Source: a virus. From it: a DNA stretch of 22,684 nucleotides. Below the pieces are notes generated by a model. It saw nothing but the letters and a program-made list of their open reading frames with translations. It was not told the origin of the DNA and did not search any database. Made by a program: the position numbers and the translations under genes. The stretch covers positions 1-22,684 of IMG/VR virus record IMGVR_UViG_3300011189_000050; one strand, written 5' to 3'. Of this stretch, positions 6,769-13,546 are shown one piece after another. Within the stretch, counting starts at the first letter, position 1. Each line of letters begins with the position of its first letter.

Positions 6769-7035
6769 ATGAGAGATGTTAAAAAGTTACGCAAGAGGGT
6801 TGAAAAATGTATTTTCTGTGGTGAGAATGATAAGGTTGTATTGGATGTACACCGAATCAATGAGGGTTATAAAGGCGGAGAATACACGTTGGAGAATAGT
6901 CTAACTACGTGCAGCAATTGTCACCGAAGGGTTCACCACAGTGGACGTTATAAAATAGATGGTTGGGTTATGACCACCGGCGGTTTACGACTACACTGCT
7001 GGATTGACGAAGAGGAACAATATCTCAAGAGGTAA
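6769..7035 (+). CDS. Small HNH-type zinc-finger nuclease domain protein
   Basis: An 88-residue protein from ATG 6769 (ATG 6757 is in frame and adds MYIY from a TATATA repeat). It has a CxxC (C14, C17), 'VLDVHRINEGYKGGEYT' and CSNCHRRVHH, i.e. a second CxxC (C48, C51) with the HNH-type H-N-H/His residues. This is the compact HNH/McrA fold that cuts or nicks DNA with one metal ion and a structural zinc. Free-standing genes of this size are common in phages, as homing endonucleases or packaging-linked nucleases; no terminase is nearby. It overlaps by 11 bases with the convergent ART gene. Confidence 0.7.
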   Translation: MRDVKKLRKRVEKCIFCGENDKVVLDVHRINEGYKGGEYTLENSLTTCSNCHRRVHHSGRYKIDGWVMTTGGLRLHCWIDEEEQYLKR

Positions 7036-7618
7036 TTTGAGAAGACACTTTGGGTAACATATAGTCATCAATCGATATATCAGAAGGTTTAGTATGAACC
7101 ACCTTTTTTATAATTTCAGGGTTGTGAATTACCAACCATTCTTCTTCACCTGACTGAGATTGTAACGAAGCGTCAACACCGTGTTCTACTACAAACTTCA
7201 TAACCTCCATAGCTTGTTTACCGCCAATTTCTAAATTCACACTCATGTTCAACATTATGAATGCTGGAAGTCTACCCATACGGTCATATGATTTTTGAAT
7301 TGCATCTAAAAAGTCTCGTCGGTTCTTGGTTCCAATATATAACTTGACAAAGTTAACAGCATCTTCTATGGGAATATCAACTGCGTCCGCTAGAGTAATA
7401 TCTTTATCGACATATACAATGGATACAACATTCGAACCACGGCCATATTTCTGTGCGGTTTCATAATTTGTTGTCGTATAAATCCCAGCACCCGCTTCAT
7501 ACCTTCCTTTTTTTGGTGCTGATACTGAAGCATCCCATCTACTCCATTTTTTACCGCCGTGATATACTTTAATGTAATCCTCAACGGATTCATTTAAAAT
7601 TGATTTTAATTTTATCAT
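7025..7618 (-). CDS. Mini ADP-ribosyltransferase-like protein with capsid-targeting-like N-terminus
   Basis: A 197-residue protein. Residues 1-10 (MIKLKSILNE) match the shared tag of this operon with a potential cut after LNE. The rest has the PARP/diphtheria-type ART layout seen in phage polyvalent-protein ART domains: VYHGG (H20), GAGIYTTTNYETAQKYG (Y47, then A and Y), a beta-strand VVSIVYVD, and a late EEEWLVIHNPEII segment (E158-E160) that could supply the third H-Y-E residue. ART enzymes transfer ADP-ribose from NAD+ to proteins or nucleic acids. T4 Alt is a head-packaged ART that modifies host RNA polymerase, so a comparable early role is possible. Last gene of the operon; its ATG overlaps the cca stop (TAATG). 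Confidence 0.6.
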   Translation of the reverse strand: MIKLKSILNESVEDYIKVYHGGKKWSRWDASVSAPKKGRYEAGAGIYTTTNYETAQKYGRGSNVVSIVYVDKDITLADAVDIPIEDAVNFVKLYIGTKNRRDFLDAIQKSYDRMGRLPAFIMLNMSVNLEIGGKQAMEVMKFVVEHGVDASLQSQSGEEEWLVIHNPEIIKKVVHTKPSDISIDDYMLPKVSSQITS

Positions 7619-8880
7619 TATCGTTTCACCAATTGTAACAACTCTTCTTTGGAGACGTTTGGGTTCTCTTCAAATACATCTTGAATTTTATCCAAAATCT
7701 GTTTGAACTCAGGTCCGGATTTCATCCCCATCTTAATCAAATCTTGTCCACTCACAGGTGGTTTGATTGGAGTTGATTTCATCTGCTGTAATCGATCTCT
7801 GATTTTATCTACATCAACGGATAGGTTGAGGTCGTCAATCAACTGTAGAGTAACGTCAGCGTTCTTGCCAGCGATCCGTCTAAACTGACGAATACGCTTA
7901 TCCGACTCACCGTTATTGAAAAATGATTGTAAAGTAACCGCGTTAGCAATCTTACCAACAACATCGTTGGGGTATTTCAATCTCTTTAGAATCGCTTCGA
8001 TTTGACCCTTTGAAAGATCGTGGAATAGTATAGCAATCTTAACTCTTGGGTCAGACGCCTTTTGAATAAGATTCATCTTTTCAGTAGTAATCTCAACTTC
8101 AGGAAACATTGACTTGTTTAGACCTGAGTTTTTGATTAACTTCAAAGCACGCCCTGCGTTATCAGTCTTGAGAATCTTGTCAAACTCATCTTGAATACGT
8201 TCATTTGAGATATTCTTCAACTGATCCGCGTTACGCTTTAATGCCTTCAAAGTATTAAGAGGAATCTTCCAATTGTATTTAACAAAAAACCGAATCAGAC
8301 GTAACATACGAAGTGGATCATCAGCAAAAGTCTTGTCAGGGTCTAAAGGAGTTCTAGCAATACCTTTCTCAAGGTCATCCCTTCCTCTTCCTGTCAAGTC
8401 AACAATTTCGCCGGTTGATACGTTCTTGAATAAACTGTTAGCAGTCAAATCTCGTCGTTCCGCATCTGCTTTCAATGACGCACCTTGAACTTCGGGTTTT
8501 CTGTTTCCAGGTTCATATTTTTCGGATCGTGGAGCAACAGTTTCGATATCAATCTCAGATAAGTCTTCCCCTTTGTAATTTACTTTACGCAAGTTAAACT
8601 TGGCGGTTCCGTATGTTGGAAATACGATTGGGTTACTTCCTTCTTTGAAGTTACCCATTTGTTTAGTTGCCCAATCAGCGAATTTCAGTCCGCCTTCGGG
8701 CATATCAACAACCAAGTCAATATCCTTAATAGGTTTGCCCATCAATTCATCACGTACAGCTCCTCCGGCTATGTACACTTTGTTTTCAAACTCACTTCCT
8801 TTGATAAGGTTCTTGAGGTATTCAACTGATAGAGTTTCTTTCAACCCTTCATTTATTAAGCTTTTAAGTTTAATGTTCAT
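7618..8880 (-). CDS. cca: CCA-adding tRNA nucleotidyltransferase / poly(A) polymerase family
   Basis: A 420-residue class II nucleotidyltransferase. After an N-terminal tag (MNIKLKSLINE) come GGAVRDELMG (39-48) and the metal-binding pair in IKDIDLVVD (D53, D55); then RRDLTANSLF; DPLRMLRLIRF (RNA/nucleotide-binding part of the head domain); and an HD-like segment LFHDLSKG. All core motifs are present and the length is typical. The enzyme rebuilds the 3' CCA end of tRNAs with CTP and ATP; a poly(A) polymerase activity cannot be excluded. In a phage it could repair tRNAs damaged by host nucleases. Start overlaps the ParB-like gene by 11 bases. The tag suggests packaging in the virion. Confidence 0.85.
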   Translation of the reverse strand: MNIKLKSLINEGLKETLSVEYLKNLIKGSEFENKVYIAGGAVRDELMGKPIKDIDLVVDMPEGGLKFADWATKQMGNFKEGSNPIVFPTYGTAKFNLRKVNYKGEDLSEIDIETVAPRSEKYEPGNRKPEVQGASLKADAERRDLTANSLFKNVSTGEIVDLTGRGRDDLEKGIARTPLDPDKTFADDPLRMLRLIRFFVKYNWKIPLNTLKALKRNADQLKNISNERIQDEFDKILKTDNAGRALKLIKNSGLNKSMFPEVEITTEKMNLIQKASDPRVKIAILFHDLSKGQIEAILKRLKYPNDVVGKIANAVTLQSFFNNGESDKRIRQFRRIAGKNADVTLQLIDDLNLSVDVDKIRDRLQQMKSTPIKPPVSGQDLIKMGMKSGPEFKQILDKIQDVFEENPNVSKEELLQLVKR

Positions 8881-9312
8881 CTTGTATCTTTGTAAAAATT
8901 GCTACGGGAATTTTTACTTTATCTATGTAAAGTGTGAATCGTTCGTTTTTCTTTAAAATTCGTTGTAAAACATTATGTAGAGCTAATGTGCGGTGTCGTC
9001 CCTCTTGATTTCCGTTTGGTGCTATAATTGGCATTGGAAATTGGTCATCTTCATTGTTCTGTAATATAGTTATAAATCTTTTTTCATATTTTTCAAGTAA
9101 ATTCTTGTCTACACCCCTTATTTCTTCTGATCTAGTAGTATTTCGGTTACGGGCGGACAATCTGATATACTCATCTGGTCTAATACGGATGATTTCAGTT
9201 GTTATCCCCTTTCGTTCTGCATACTGTACAGAAGTTCATCATACATTGGCATATCAGTTGTCGAATCGCTGATCATAGAATTCAATCTATTGACTAATTC
9301 GGGATATGTCAT
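8870..9312 (-). pseudogene. ParB/sulfiredoxin-like protein, broken by a 1-base frameshift
   Basis: Translation from ATG 9312 (TAATG overlap with the gene before it) gives MTYPELVNRLNSMISDS... MQNERG and then a stop. The C4 run at 9206-9209 (G4 on the coding strand) is one base short. With a fifth G the protein continues ITTEIIRIRPDEYIRLSARN and on to the stop at 8870, ~147 residues. The restored protein has a ParB-like layout: a basic beta-strand entry (IIRIRPDEYI), a helical segment, and the 'GRHRTLAL' motif (GxxR-type nucleotide-binding loop). ParB-fold proteins include CTPases, nucleases and kinases; the function is unknown here. It could be a genuine broken gene, a programmed shift or a sequencing error. 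The last is favoured because overlaps with both neighbours are preserved. Confidence 0.65.
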
Positions 9313-9566
9313 TACGGTGTATTTTGATTTTCCATATCTGCTAACCTACTGTAATAATCTGACATTTCATACAGATGATCCAACGCGATTTCTTCAGCAA
9401 CGTTGCGGTCATCTGTGTGTTCCATTTCAACTTCAATACCAGCTTCTAATTCAGCTTGGACGTTTGATACGTCAACATTGTGTTTGTCTGCTATGTCTTG
9501 AATAGAGTGGCTGTCGGCAATTCCTCCGTCCAGAATTTCTTCCATAATTTTTTTTATTCTGATCAT
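9312..9566 (-). CDS. Acidic hypothetical protein with tag-like N-terminus
   Basis: An 84-residue, very acidic helical protein. It starts MIRIKKIMEE, the same pattern as the tagged proteins of this operon with Glu at position 10 (the residue two before it is Met rather than Ile/Leu). It continues with a predicted helix-turn-helix-sized segment (SIQDIADKHNVDVSNVQAEL) and an acidic C-terminus. No known family. Overlaps upstream (4 bases) and downstream (TAATG), so translation is probably coupled to both. Confidence 0.6.
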   Translation of the reverse strand: MIRIKKIMEEILDGGIADSHSIQDIADKHNVDVSNVQAELEAGIEVEMEHTDDRNVAEEIALDHLYEMSDYYSRLADMENQNTP

Positions 9567-9952
9567 GAGTTTAAATAGTTTGCTATATCTTTTAAATTTT
9601 TACAAATTTTAGCGCCGTTCTTATGAACCATTTTCACTGTCGCTATTAATGATTTCAATTCATCGTCTTGGAATGTTTTGGAATCATATGTCTTTAAAAC
9701 ACAAAAAATGGTTTTCTGTGGTTTCGTGTTGCTATCTTGAACAGCTTCAGCGATGCTGTACACACCTTTCATTTGTGGGGTGATTACATACAAAACAAAG
9801 TCGCTGTTTTCTCTAGCTTCCAACTCTCTTTGGTAATCATCTTCAGTCCAATCGTCAACGACTGGATTAAAATAATCAACTTTTAACATTGGAATCAATT
9901 CCTCACGCCAAGTCGAATCGTTACAGGTTCCTCCTAAGAATACTTTTTTCAT
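9563..9952 (-). CDS. Nucleoside 2-deoxyribosyltransferase-like protein
   Basis: A 129-residue Rossmann-like protein. Signature segments: KKVFLGGTCNDSTWREELIP at residues 2-21, 'YFNPVVDDWTEDD', then 'DFVLYVITPQMKGVYSIAEA'. This order is that of the nucleoside 2-deoxyribosyltransferase-like family, in which 'FLGG', the D of the NPVVDDW segment and the Glu of SIAE line the nucleoside/sugar site. Such enzymes exchange or hydrolyse N-glycosidic bonds of (deoxy)nucleosides, and relatives (TIR/DRT superfamily) can act on NAD-like compounds. The exact substrate is unknown. It lacks the N-terminal tag of its operon neighbours. Overlaps both neighbours by 4 bases. Confidence 0.7.
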   Translation of the reverse strand: MKKVFLGGTCNDSTWREELIPMLKVDYFNPVVDDWTEDDYQRELEARENSDFVLYVITPQMKGVYSIAEAVQDSNTKPQKTIFCVLKTYDSKTFQDDELKSLIATVKMVHKNGAKICKNLKDIANYLNS

Positions 9953-10494
9953 TTTACTAATTGTGTTTCTATTTTTATATTTGGGTATTTAGATTTTAAA
10001 GTGTCGACTGATTCGATGTTTTTATGAGAGTCGTCGTAAAATATCACATACTTTATATTTGGATTTGTTCTAATTTGAGTTTCAATCCAATTCTTTTTAT
10101 CGTTCGGGTCAGAACTATTGAGAGTTATCAACTCAACACTATTTCCTATTTTTAGGCTTCTAATAAATCTCAAAATTGATTTTCTAGCGCCAACTCCCCG
10201 AGCTGTTAATATAACATTCCTATGACCGTCATTACTTCTCAAGTGTTTAATGAATATTCTCATAATGTGTCGAATGTGAGTAGGGTCTTTAACCGATTCG
10301 AAATCTGAGTAGTCCATAGTATCTCCATCCTCCTTAGAATATACAGAATATTGGCTAGGGGATAGTTTTAATCTTTTGCCGTTTTCTTTAGTTACGTATA
10401 CAAAAGATCTCGTTTTGACGAGCGTATCATCAAAATCAAAAACTCTTAAATGTTTCTCATACGATTCGTTTATTATGTTTTTTAACAATTTCAC
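9949..10494 (-). CDS. HAD-superfamily phosphatase with tag-like N-terminus
   Basis: A 181-residue HAD protein starting at GTG 10494 (GTGA overlap with the preceding stop). The tag MKLLKNIINE (Glu10) precedes HAD motif I FDFDDTLVKT (nucleophile D20, acid D22). Motif II is in VILTARG; a Lys lies in DPNDKKNW; motif IV is FYDDS. All four are present, so phosphatase activity is likely. Short HAD domains of this kind occur in RNA-repair-like and polynucleotide-phosphatase proteins of phages. A 3'- or 2'-phosphate end-processing role is an inference; a nucleotidase is equally possible. Confidence 0.75.
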   Translation of the reverse strand: MKLLKNIINESYEKHLRVFDFDDTLVKTRSFVYVTKENGKRLKLSPSQYSVYSKEDGDTMDYSDFESVKDPTHIRHIMRIFIKHLRSNDGHRNVILTARGVGARKSILRFIRSLKIGNSVELITLNSSDPNDKKNWIETQIRTNPNIKYVIFYDDSHKNIESVDTLKSKYPNIKIETQLVK

Positions 10495-11183
10495 TTTACT
10501 CTTTCTATAAATACTTCTAAATGGTCTTTTGTGAAAAACTTTAATGGGTCAGCTCTGGAATCTGCATCTGACATACTAAACTCCTTGTCTTTCCCTTGTC
10601 TTCCCATCATCTGTCTCATTTCTTTTTTGGCTGAATGTGCATTTCTAACGAAAGCGTGTAAATAAGTTTCCATGTCAGTTTTTACCCAAGAACCTTTTTC
10701 TGTTAATATTTTTTTGGGTGGAACAAACTCTTTATGGTGATGCCAAATCTCACCTGAGTATTTGAATCTCCTAGGGTGAACTTTTTTTACAAGAGCATGA
10801 TGTTTGTCGTCATGCCAAAATTCACCATCTTCATCTGGTTCTGCTCCATTTTTAAGACCGGTTTCGACAGACCATATATTATCGTTATCGTCATACTTGT
10901 TAAAGTCTGGATGTTCATCTGTTATTTTCTTTCCGTCCTTATCTTTTACGTAGACCAATCGATTTGAGGCGTCTTTTTTCTTTGGATTTCCGTAACCCCC
11001 ACCCAACAGAAATGTTTCAATGTAACCTTTGGGAAAGGCGTAAATTCCTTTCCTAGTAGGTGGGCTATGGAAACCATCGAAATTCGGATTATACCCTTTC
11101 TGTTTCACGGGAGATAGTCCGCCGAACCGAACAAACTCACCGACCGACTTTCCTTCTGTAAGTATCTGTTTTAATTTAATCAT
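10491..11183 (-). CDS. Hypothetical tagged protein, possibly ART-like
   Basis: A 230-residue protein starting MIKLKQILTE (tag, LTE at 8-10). No family is recognised with confidence. A 'FHSPPTRKGIYAFP' segment (~residues 38-51) recalls the 'GIY' strand of ADP-ribosyltransferases, and later there are His/Trp-rich pieces (FWHDDKHHALVKKVHPRRF, IWHHHKEF) that could bind metal or nucleic acid. The C-terminus is basic and helical. A second virion-packaged ART or a nuclease are both possible; this is only a hint. The coding-strand sequence AGAAGAGG sits directly before ATG 11183. Overlaps by 4 bases with both neighbours. Confidence 0.6.
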   Translation of the reverse strand: MIKLKQILTEGKSVGEFVRFGGLSPVKQKGYNPNFDGFHSPPTRKGIYAFPKGYIETFLLGGGYGNPKKKDASNRLVYVKDKDGKKITDEHPDFNKYDDNDNIWSVETGLKNGAEPDEDGEFWHDDKHHALVKKVHPRRFKYSGEIWHHHKEFVPPKKILTEKGSWVKTDMETYLHAFVRNAHSAKKEMRQMMGRQGKDKEFSMSDADSRADPLKFFTKDHLEVFIERVK

Positions 11184-11764
11184 CCTCTTCTAACCGACTT
11201 CATCATAGCCACTAAATTTTTACCTCTGTATCCCACTTGTTGATACCAATCTGAATCTACCATTTCATTAGCAGCTCGTTTGAAATCATTTTGTGCTACG
11301 GCGGCTCTCATATTTTTAAATTTTGATAATCTGGTTTTTCCCAAATTGAAACTCATATCGATAATAACTTTTCTAACGTCTTTAGGCAATTTTTGAAAAT
11401 TAGGAAACAGATCAACAGCATCTTTGTATGCTAATCTAAGAGAGAAGTTATATAATACATAAACATCTCTTTTTGATAACGGTATTTTACTAACAATCTT
11501 TTGTTTGATTTCTGGATTACGATCAAGAAACTTTCTATTAGTTTCGGAATCTAAGTTAAACCCGACTCCGATAGTTGGATGTCCATGTGTATCCATATAC
11601 ACTGTATCACGAAAACCTTCATGTCGTTCAATTTGACTATATAGTTCTACAGGATCAATCTTCTCAGCTCTATTAGCAAAAGAAGGCAACGCTGAAGCAG
11701 CAGCCATGGTTCCCATAGTTATAGCATTCTTCAATTTACCTTCTTGTAATTTTTCAGCAATCAT
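11180..11764 (-). CDS. GH24 lysozyme (muramidase), T4-lysozyme type
   Basis: A 194-residue lysozyme. The catalytic triad is E49 in ERHEGFRD, D58 in VYMDTHG and T64 in HPTIGVGFN, with spacing (9 and 6 residues) identical to T4 lysozyme E11-D20-T26. A later 'VIIDMSFNLG' helix also fits GH24. It hydrolyses the MurNAc-GlcNAc bond of peptidoglycan. The N-terminus is unusual: a short KLQEGK element (possible LQE cut) followed by a hydrophobic Ala/Met/Thr helix (residues ~13-27) ending ALPSFA, which looks like a signal peptide or signal-arrest helix. It could be the endolysin or a virion-carried lysozyme used at entry; no holin is visible nearby. Overlaps by 4 bases on both sides. Confidence 0.85.
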   Translation of the reverse strand: MIAEKLQEGKLKNAITMGTMAAASALPSFANRAEKIDPVELYSQIERHEGFRDTVYMDTHGHPTIGVGFNLDSETNRKFLDRNPEIKQKIVSKIPLSKRDVYVLYNFSLRLAYKDAVDLFPNFQKLPKDVRKVIIDMSFNLGKTRLSKFKNMRAAVAQNDFKRAANEMVDSDWYQQVGYRGKNLVAMMKSVRRG

Positions 11765-12432
11765 AATCCAGCTTTGTGTAATTGTTCTATTGTGTTTGGG
11801 GTTGACGTGTGAATGATACCCATACCACCGGCCTCAACGAACAGTTTGACATTCTTTTCCATGTCATCAATTAGTAAGTCGCCTTCTTTAGCGAATTCCC
11901 ACTTGTCTTTGCCTGAGTTTACAATGTTGAACTTCAAACCTCCAAGTCCAGCTTTTTGTAACCACGCTTGTTTACCTCTATCGGCATATCCACCCGCACC
12001 AGCGGTTAAGATTTCGATTGGGATGTTTAAAGACCTAAGATACTTTACTAGCTCTTTTCCTCCGTCTTGCCAATCCATATCAGACCAATAGTTTTCTTGG
12101 CCTTTCATTAGAACGTCCCACGCTGGAGACATAGTAAAGTTCTTTCTAAATTGGTCGCCAACAATACCATAGACATCAACTTCGCCTGAGTCTAAAATCT
12201 TGTTTCTCAAATCCGTGGCGGACTTCACGAATTCGGGACGTTCCATGTTGAGATTATCCAACTTTCGTTGTGAGATAGCCTTTCTATAATTAACCACAGA
12301 GTTCCAAATACTGTCGTTGGCTAGATACTTTCGATATTGCTTACTGAAGTCGCAAATCACTCCATCCATATCAAGAGCAATCCGCTTTACAGTGGTCGCA
12401 TTCTCCGTTAGTAAGTATTTCATCTTAATCAT
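11761..12432 (-). CDS. HAD-family 5'(3')-nucleotidase-like protein with tag-like N-terminus
   Basis: A 223-residue HAD protein, first gene of the nine-gene minus-strand operon. The tag MIKMKYLLTE (L8-T-E10) is followed by motif I, ALDMDGVICDF (D21, D23), with a long cap region. Motif II is in IEILTAGAGG, the motif III Lys is near SGKDKWEF, and motif IV is LLIDDMEKN. This resembles the NT5C 5'(3')-deoxyribonucleotidase group, which dephosphorylates (d)NMPs. The catalytic residues are intact. The role may be nucleotide-pool adjustment after host DNA breakdown. No strong promoter is visible just upstream; the A+T-rich gap 12433-12502 separates it from the divergent gene. Confidence 0.75.
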   Translation of the reverse strand: MIKMKYLLTENATTVKRIALDMDGVICDFSKQYRKYLANDSIWNSVVNYRKAISQRKLDNLNMERPEFVKSATDLRNKILDSGEVDVYGIVGDQFRKNFTMSPAWDVLMKGQENYWSDMDWQDGGKELVKYLRSLNIPIEILTAGAGGYADRGKQAWLQKAGLGGLKFNIVNSGKDKWEFAKEGDLLIDDMEKNVKLFVEAGGMGIIHTSTPNTIEQLHKAGL

Positions 12433-12436
12433 CTTA

Positions 12437-12444
12437 TATAAATA
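12437..12444 (+). promoter_or_regulatory. Candidate T4-type late promoter (TATAAATA)
   Basis: An exact TATAAATA on the plus strand in the divergent gap, 58 bases before ATG 12503. T4 late promoters consist essentially of this -10 octamer. The gap is A+T-rich, so chance cannot be excluded. Confidence 0.35.
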
Positions 12445-12464
12445 TCGAATTATGTTTTTTTATG

Positions 12465-12495
12465 TTGACTACACAAAAGATAGATATCATAGTAT
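12465..12495 (+). promoter_or_regulatory. Candidate sigma70-like promoter for the 12503 gene
   Basis: TTGACT (12465-12470), then CATAGT at 17-base or TAGTAT (12490-12495) at 19-base spacing, 7-9 bases before ATG 12503. Again very little room for a leader. Confidence 0.4.
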
Positions 12496-12502
12496 ATAAA
12501 TT

Positions 12503-12781
12503 ATGGAAGATCAAGTTAAAAAGAGTCGGTTCAAGGTAGCATTTTCAGAAGTCGCTGGTAGAGTGGCTATTGTAGATAAAAATTCCGAAGAAGATGTTGA
12601 AACCTTTTCTGACAATGTACCTGAAGAGTTACTTGTTCAACGAATGATGGAAATCCGTGAGGATGAATTGTTTAGAGATCAAATTATCAAAGGAACCTCC
12701 TTAGATACTAATATATCAGATGGTGGTATCATTGTTCCAGGAAGAGAGCCGTTACACGATAACGGAAATATTATAGTTTAA
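12503..12781 (+). CDS. Acidic hypothetical protein
   Basis: A 92-residue acidic protein preceding the co-chaperonin gene. The N-terminal half is mixed strand/helix with a Lys/Arg start (VKKSRFKVAFSEVAGR) and a central acidic helix (PEELLVQRMMEIREDELFRD). The C-terminus is Gly/Ile/Asp-rich and may be extended (DGGIIVPG). No recognised family. It is only 18 bases upstream of groES and no terminator lies between, so the two are probably co-transcribed. Confidence 0.6.
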   Translation: MEDQVKKSRFKVAFSEVAGRVAIVDKNSEEDVETFSDNVPEELLVQRMMEIREDELFRDQIIKGTSLDTNISDGGIIVPGREPLHDNGNIIV

Positions 12782-12799
12782 ACCAAAAATAAAATAATT

Positions 12800-13108
12800 A
12801 TGAGTAAAGAAAAATTAGTTCCAGTTGGACCACGGTTGTTGATACAACCCGTCGTAGATGAAGGTGAACAACAACTCGGAGGAATTATCATCCCCGACGC
12901 TGTTCGAAATGAGAAGGTAAACAAGTCAACAGTCGTTGCTGTTGGTGAAGGGTATCGAAACGAAAAGGGTGAGAACATTGCTCTATCGATTCAGGTCGGT
13001 GATGTTGTTATTACGTCTAAAATGAGTGGGACTGAGGTTAAGTTCGATGGCAACACTTATTATTTAGTCACCGAAGAAGAGATTCTTGGTCGAGTTGTTA
13101 AACAATAA
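12800..13108 (+). CDS. groES: GroES-type co-chaperonin (Cpn10)
   Basis: A 102-residue Cpn10. It starts with VPVGPRLLIQPVVDE, has the mobile-loop region 'QLGGIIIPDAVRNEKVNKST' (the I-I-I/IP tripeptide that docks onto GroEL), and continues with VVAVGEGYRNEKG, VGDVVITSKMSGTEV and a C-terminal 'YYLVTEEEILGRV'. It looks like a bacterial-type GroES rather than the highly diverged T4 gp31, though it serves the same role: capping host GroEL to fold phage proteins, classically the major capsid protein. The length is slightly above the usual 95-97. No clear Shine-Dalgarno before ATG 12800. A strong terminator follows the gene. Confidence 0.9.
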   Translation: MSKEKLVPVGPRLLIQPVVDEGEQQLGGIIIPDAVRNEKVNKSTVVAVGEGYRNEKGENIALSIQVGDVVITSKMSGTEVKFDGNTYYLVTEEEILGRVVKQ

Positions 13109-13130
13109 CATTTACGATACGTAAATTCGA

Positions 13131-13176
13131 TCCTCACTTATGAGTATAAATATTACATAAGTGAGGATTTTTTTTT
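13131..13176 (+). terminator. Intrinsic terminator after groES, with TATAAATA in its loop
   Basis: A perfect 12-bp stem (13131-13142 TCCTCACTTATG with 13156-13167 CATAAGTGAGGA), a 13-base loop, then nine T. The loop contains the octamer TATAAATA (13145-13152), the T4 late-promoter consensus, reading toward the HNH gene at 13244. Confidence 0.85.
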
Positions 13177-13206
13177 ATAACCACAAGTCAGCAGTTAAAA
13201 AAAGTG

Positions 13207-13235
13207 TTGACATAATACCAATTGTGGGGTAAAAT
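13207..13235 (+). promoter_or_regulatory. Sigma70-like promoter, predicted near-leaderless
   Basis: TTGACA (13207-13212), 17-base spacer, TAAAAT (13230-13235), 8 bases before ATG 13244. It restarts transcription after the groES terminator. Confidence 0.6.
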
Positions 13236-13243
13236 GTTATCTT

Positions 13244-13546
13244 ATGTTAGGAAAGTGTCCAATTTGCGGCCGAGAAATGTCGGACGTCAACTCTAATCTT
13301 CACCATTTAGTTCCAAAACTGAAGGGTGGAAGACAGGATGATACAGTCCGATTACATATAATCTGCCATAATAAAATTCATTCCATTTGGTCAGAGAGTG
13401 AACTAATGTATCACTTCAATACAATTGATTCCATAATGGCAGATGTTCGTATGAAGAAGTTTTCGAAGTGGGTATCCAAGAAGGAAACTGACTTCAATGA
13501 TTCTAATAAGATGTCAAACAATCACAGACGGAGACACAGGAAATGA
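13244..13546 (+). CDS. Small HNH endonuclease domain protein
   Basis: A 100-residue protein: CPICG (C5, C8), then NLHHLVPKLKGG, then LHIICHNKIHSI, i.e. the zinc-supported HNH fold with the His-Asn-His residues in place. The C-terminus is rich in Arg/His/Lys (NHRRRHRK), suited to DNA contact. It may be a free-standing homing nuclease or a phage DNA-processing nuclease. Its stop overlaps the start of the 2H phosphoesterase gene (ATGA at 13543-13546), so the two form a short two-gene unit behind one promoter. Confidence 0.75.
   Translation: MLGKCPICGREMSDVNSNLHHLVPKLKGGRQDDTVRLHIICHNKIHSIWSESELMYHFNTIDSIMADVRMKKFSKWVSKKETDFNDSNKMSNNHRRRHRK

Noticed and set aside
10506-10513. TATAAATA on the plus strand
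   Set aside because: Lies within the coding end of the minus-strand gene 10491-11183 with no plus-strand gene downstream; a chance match.
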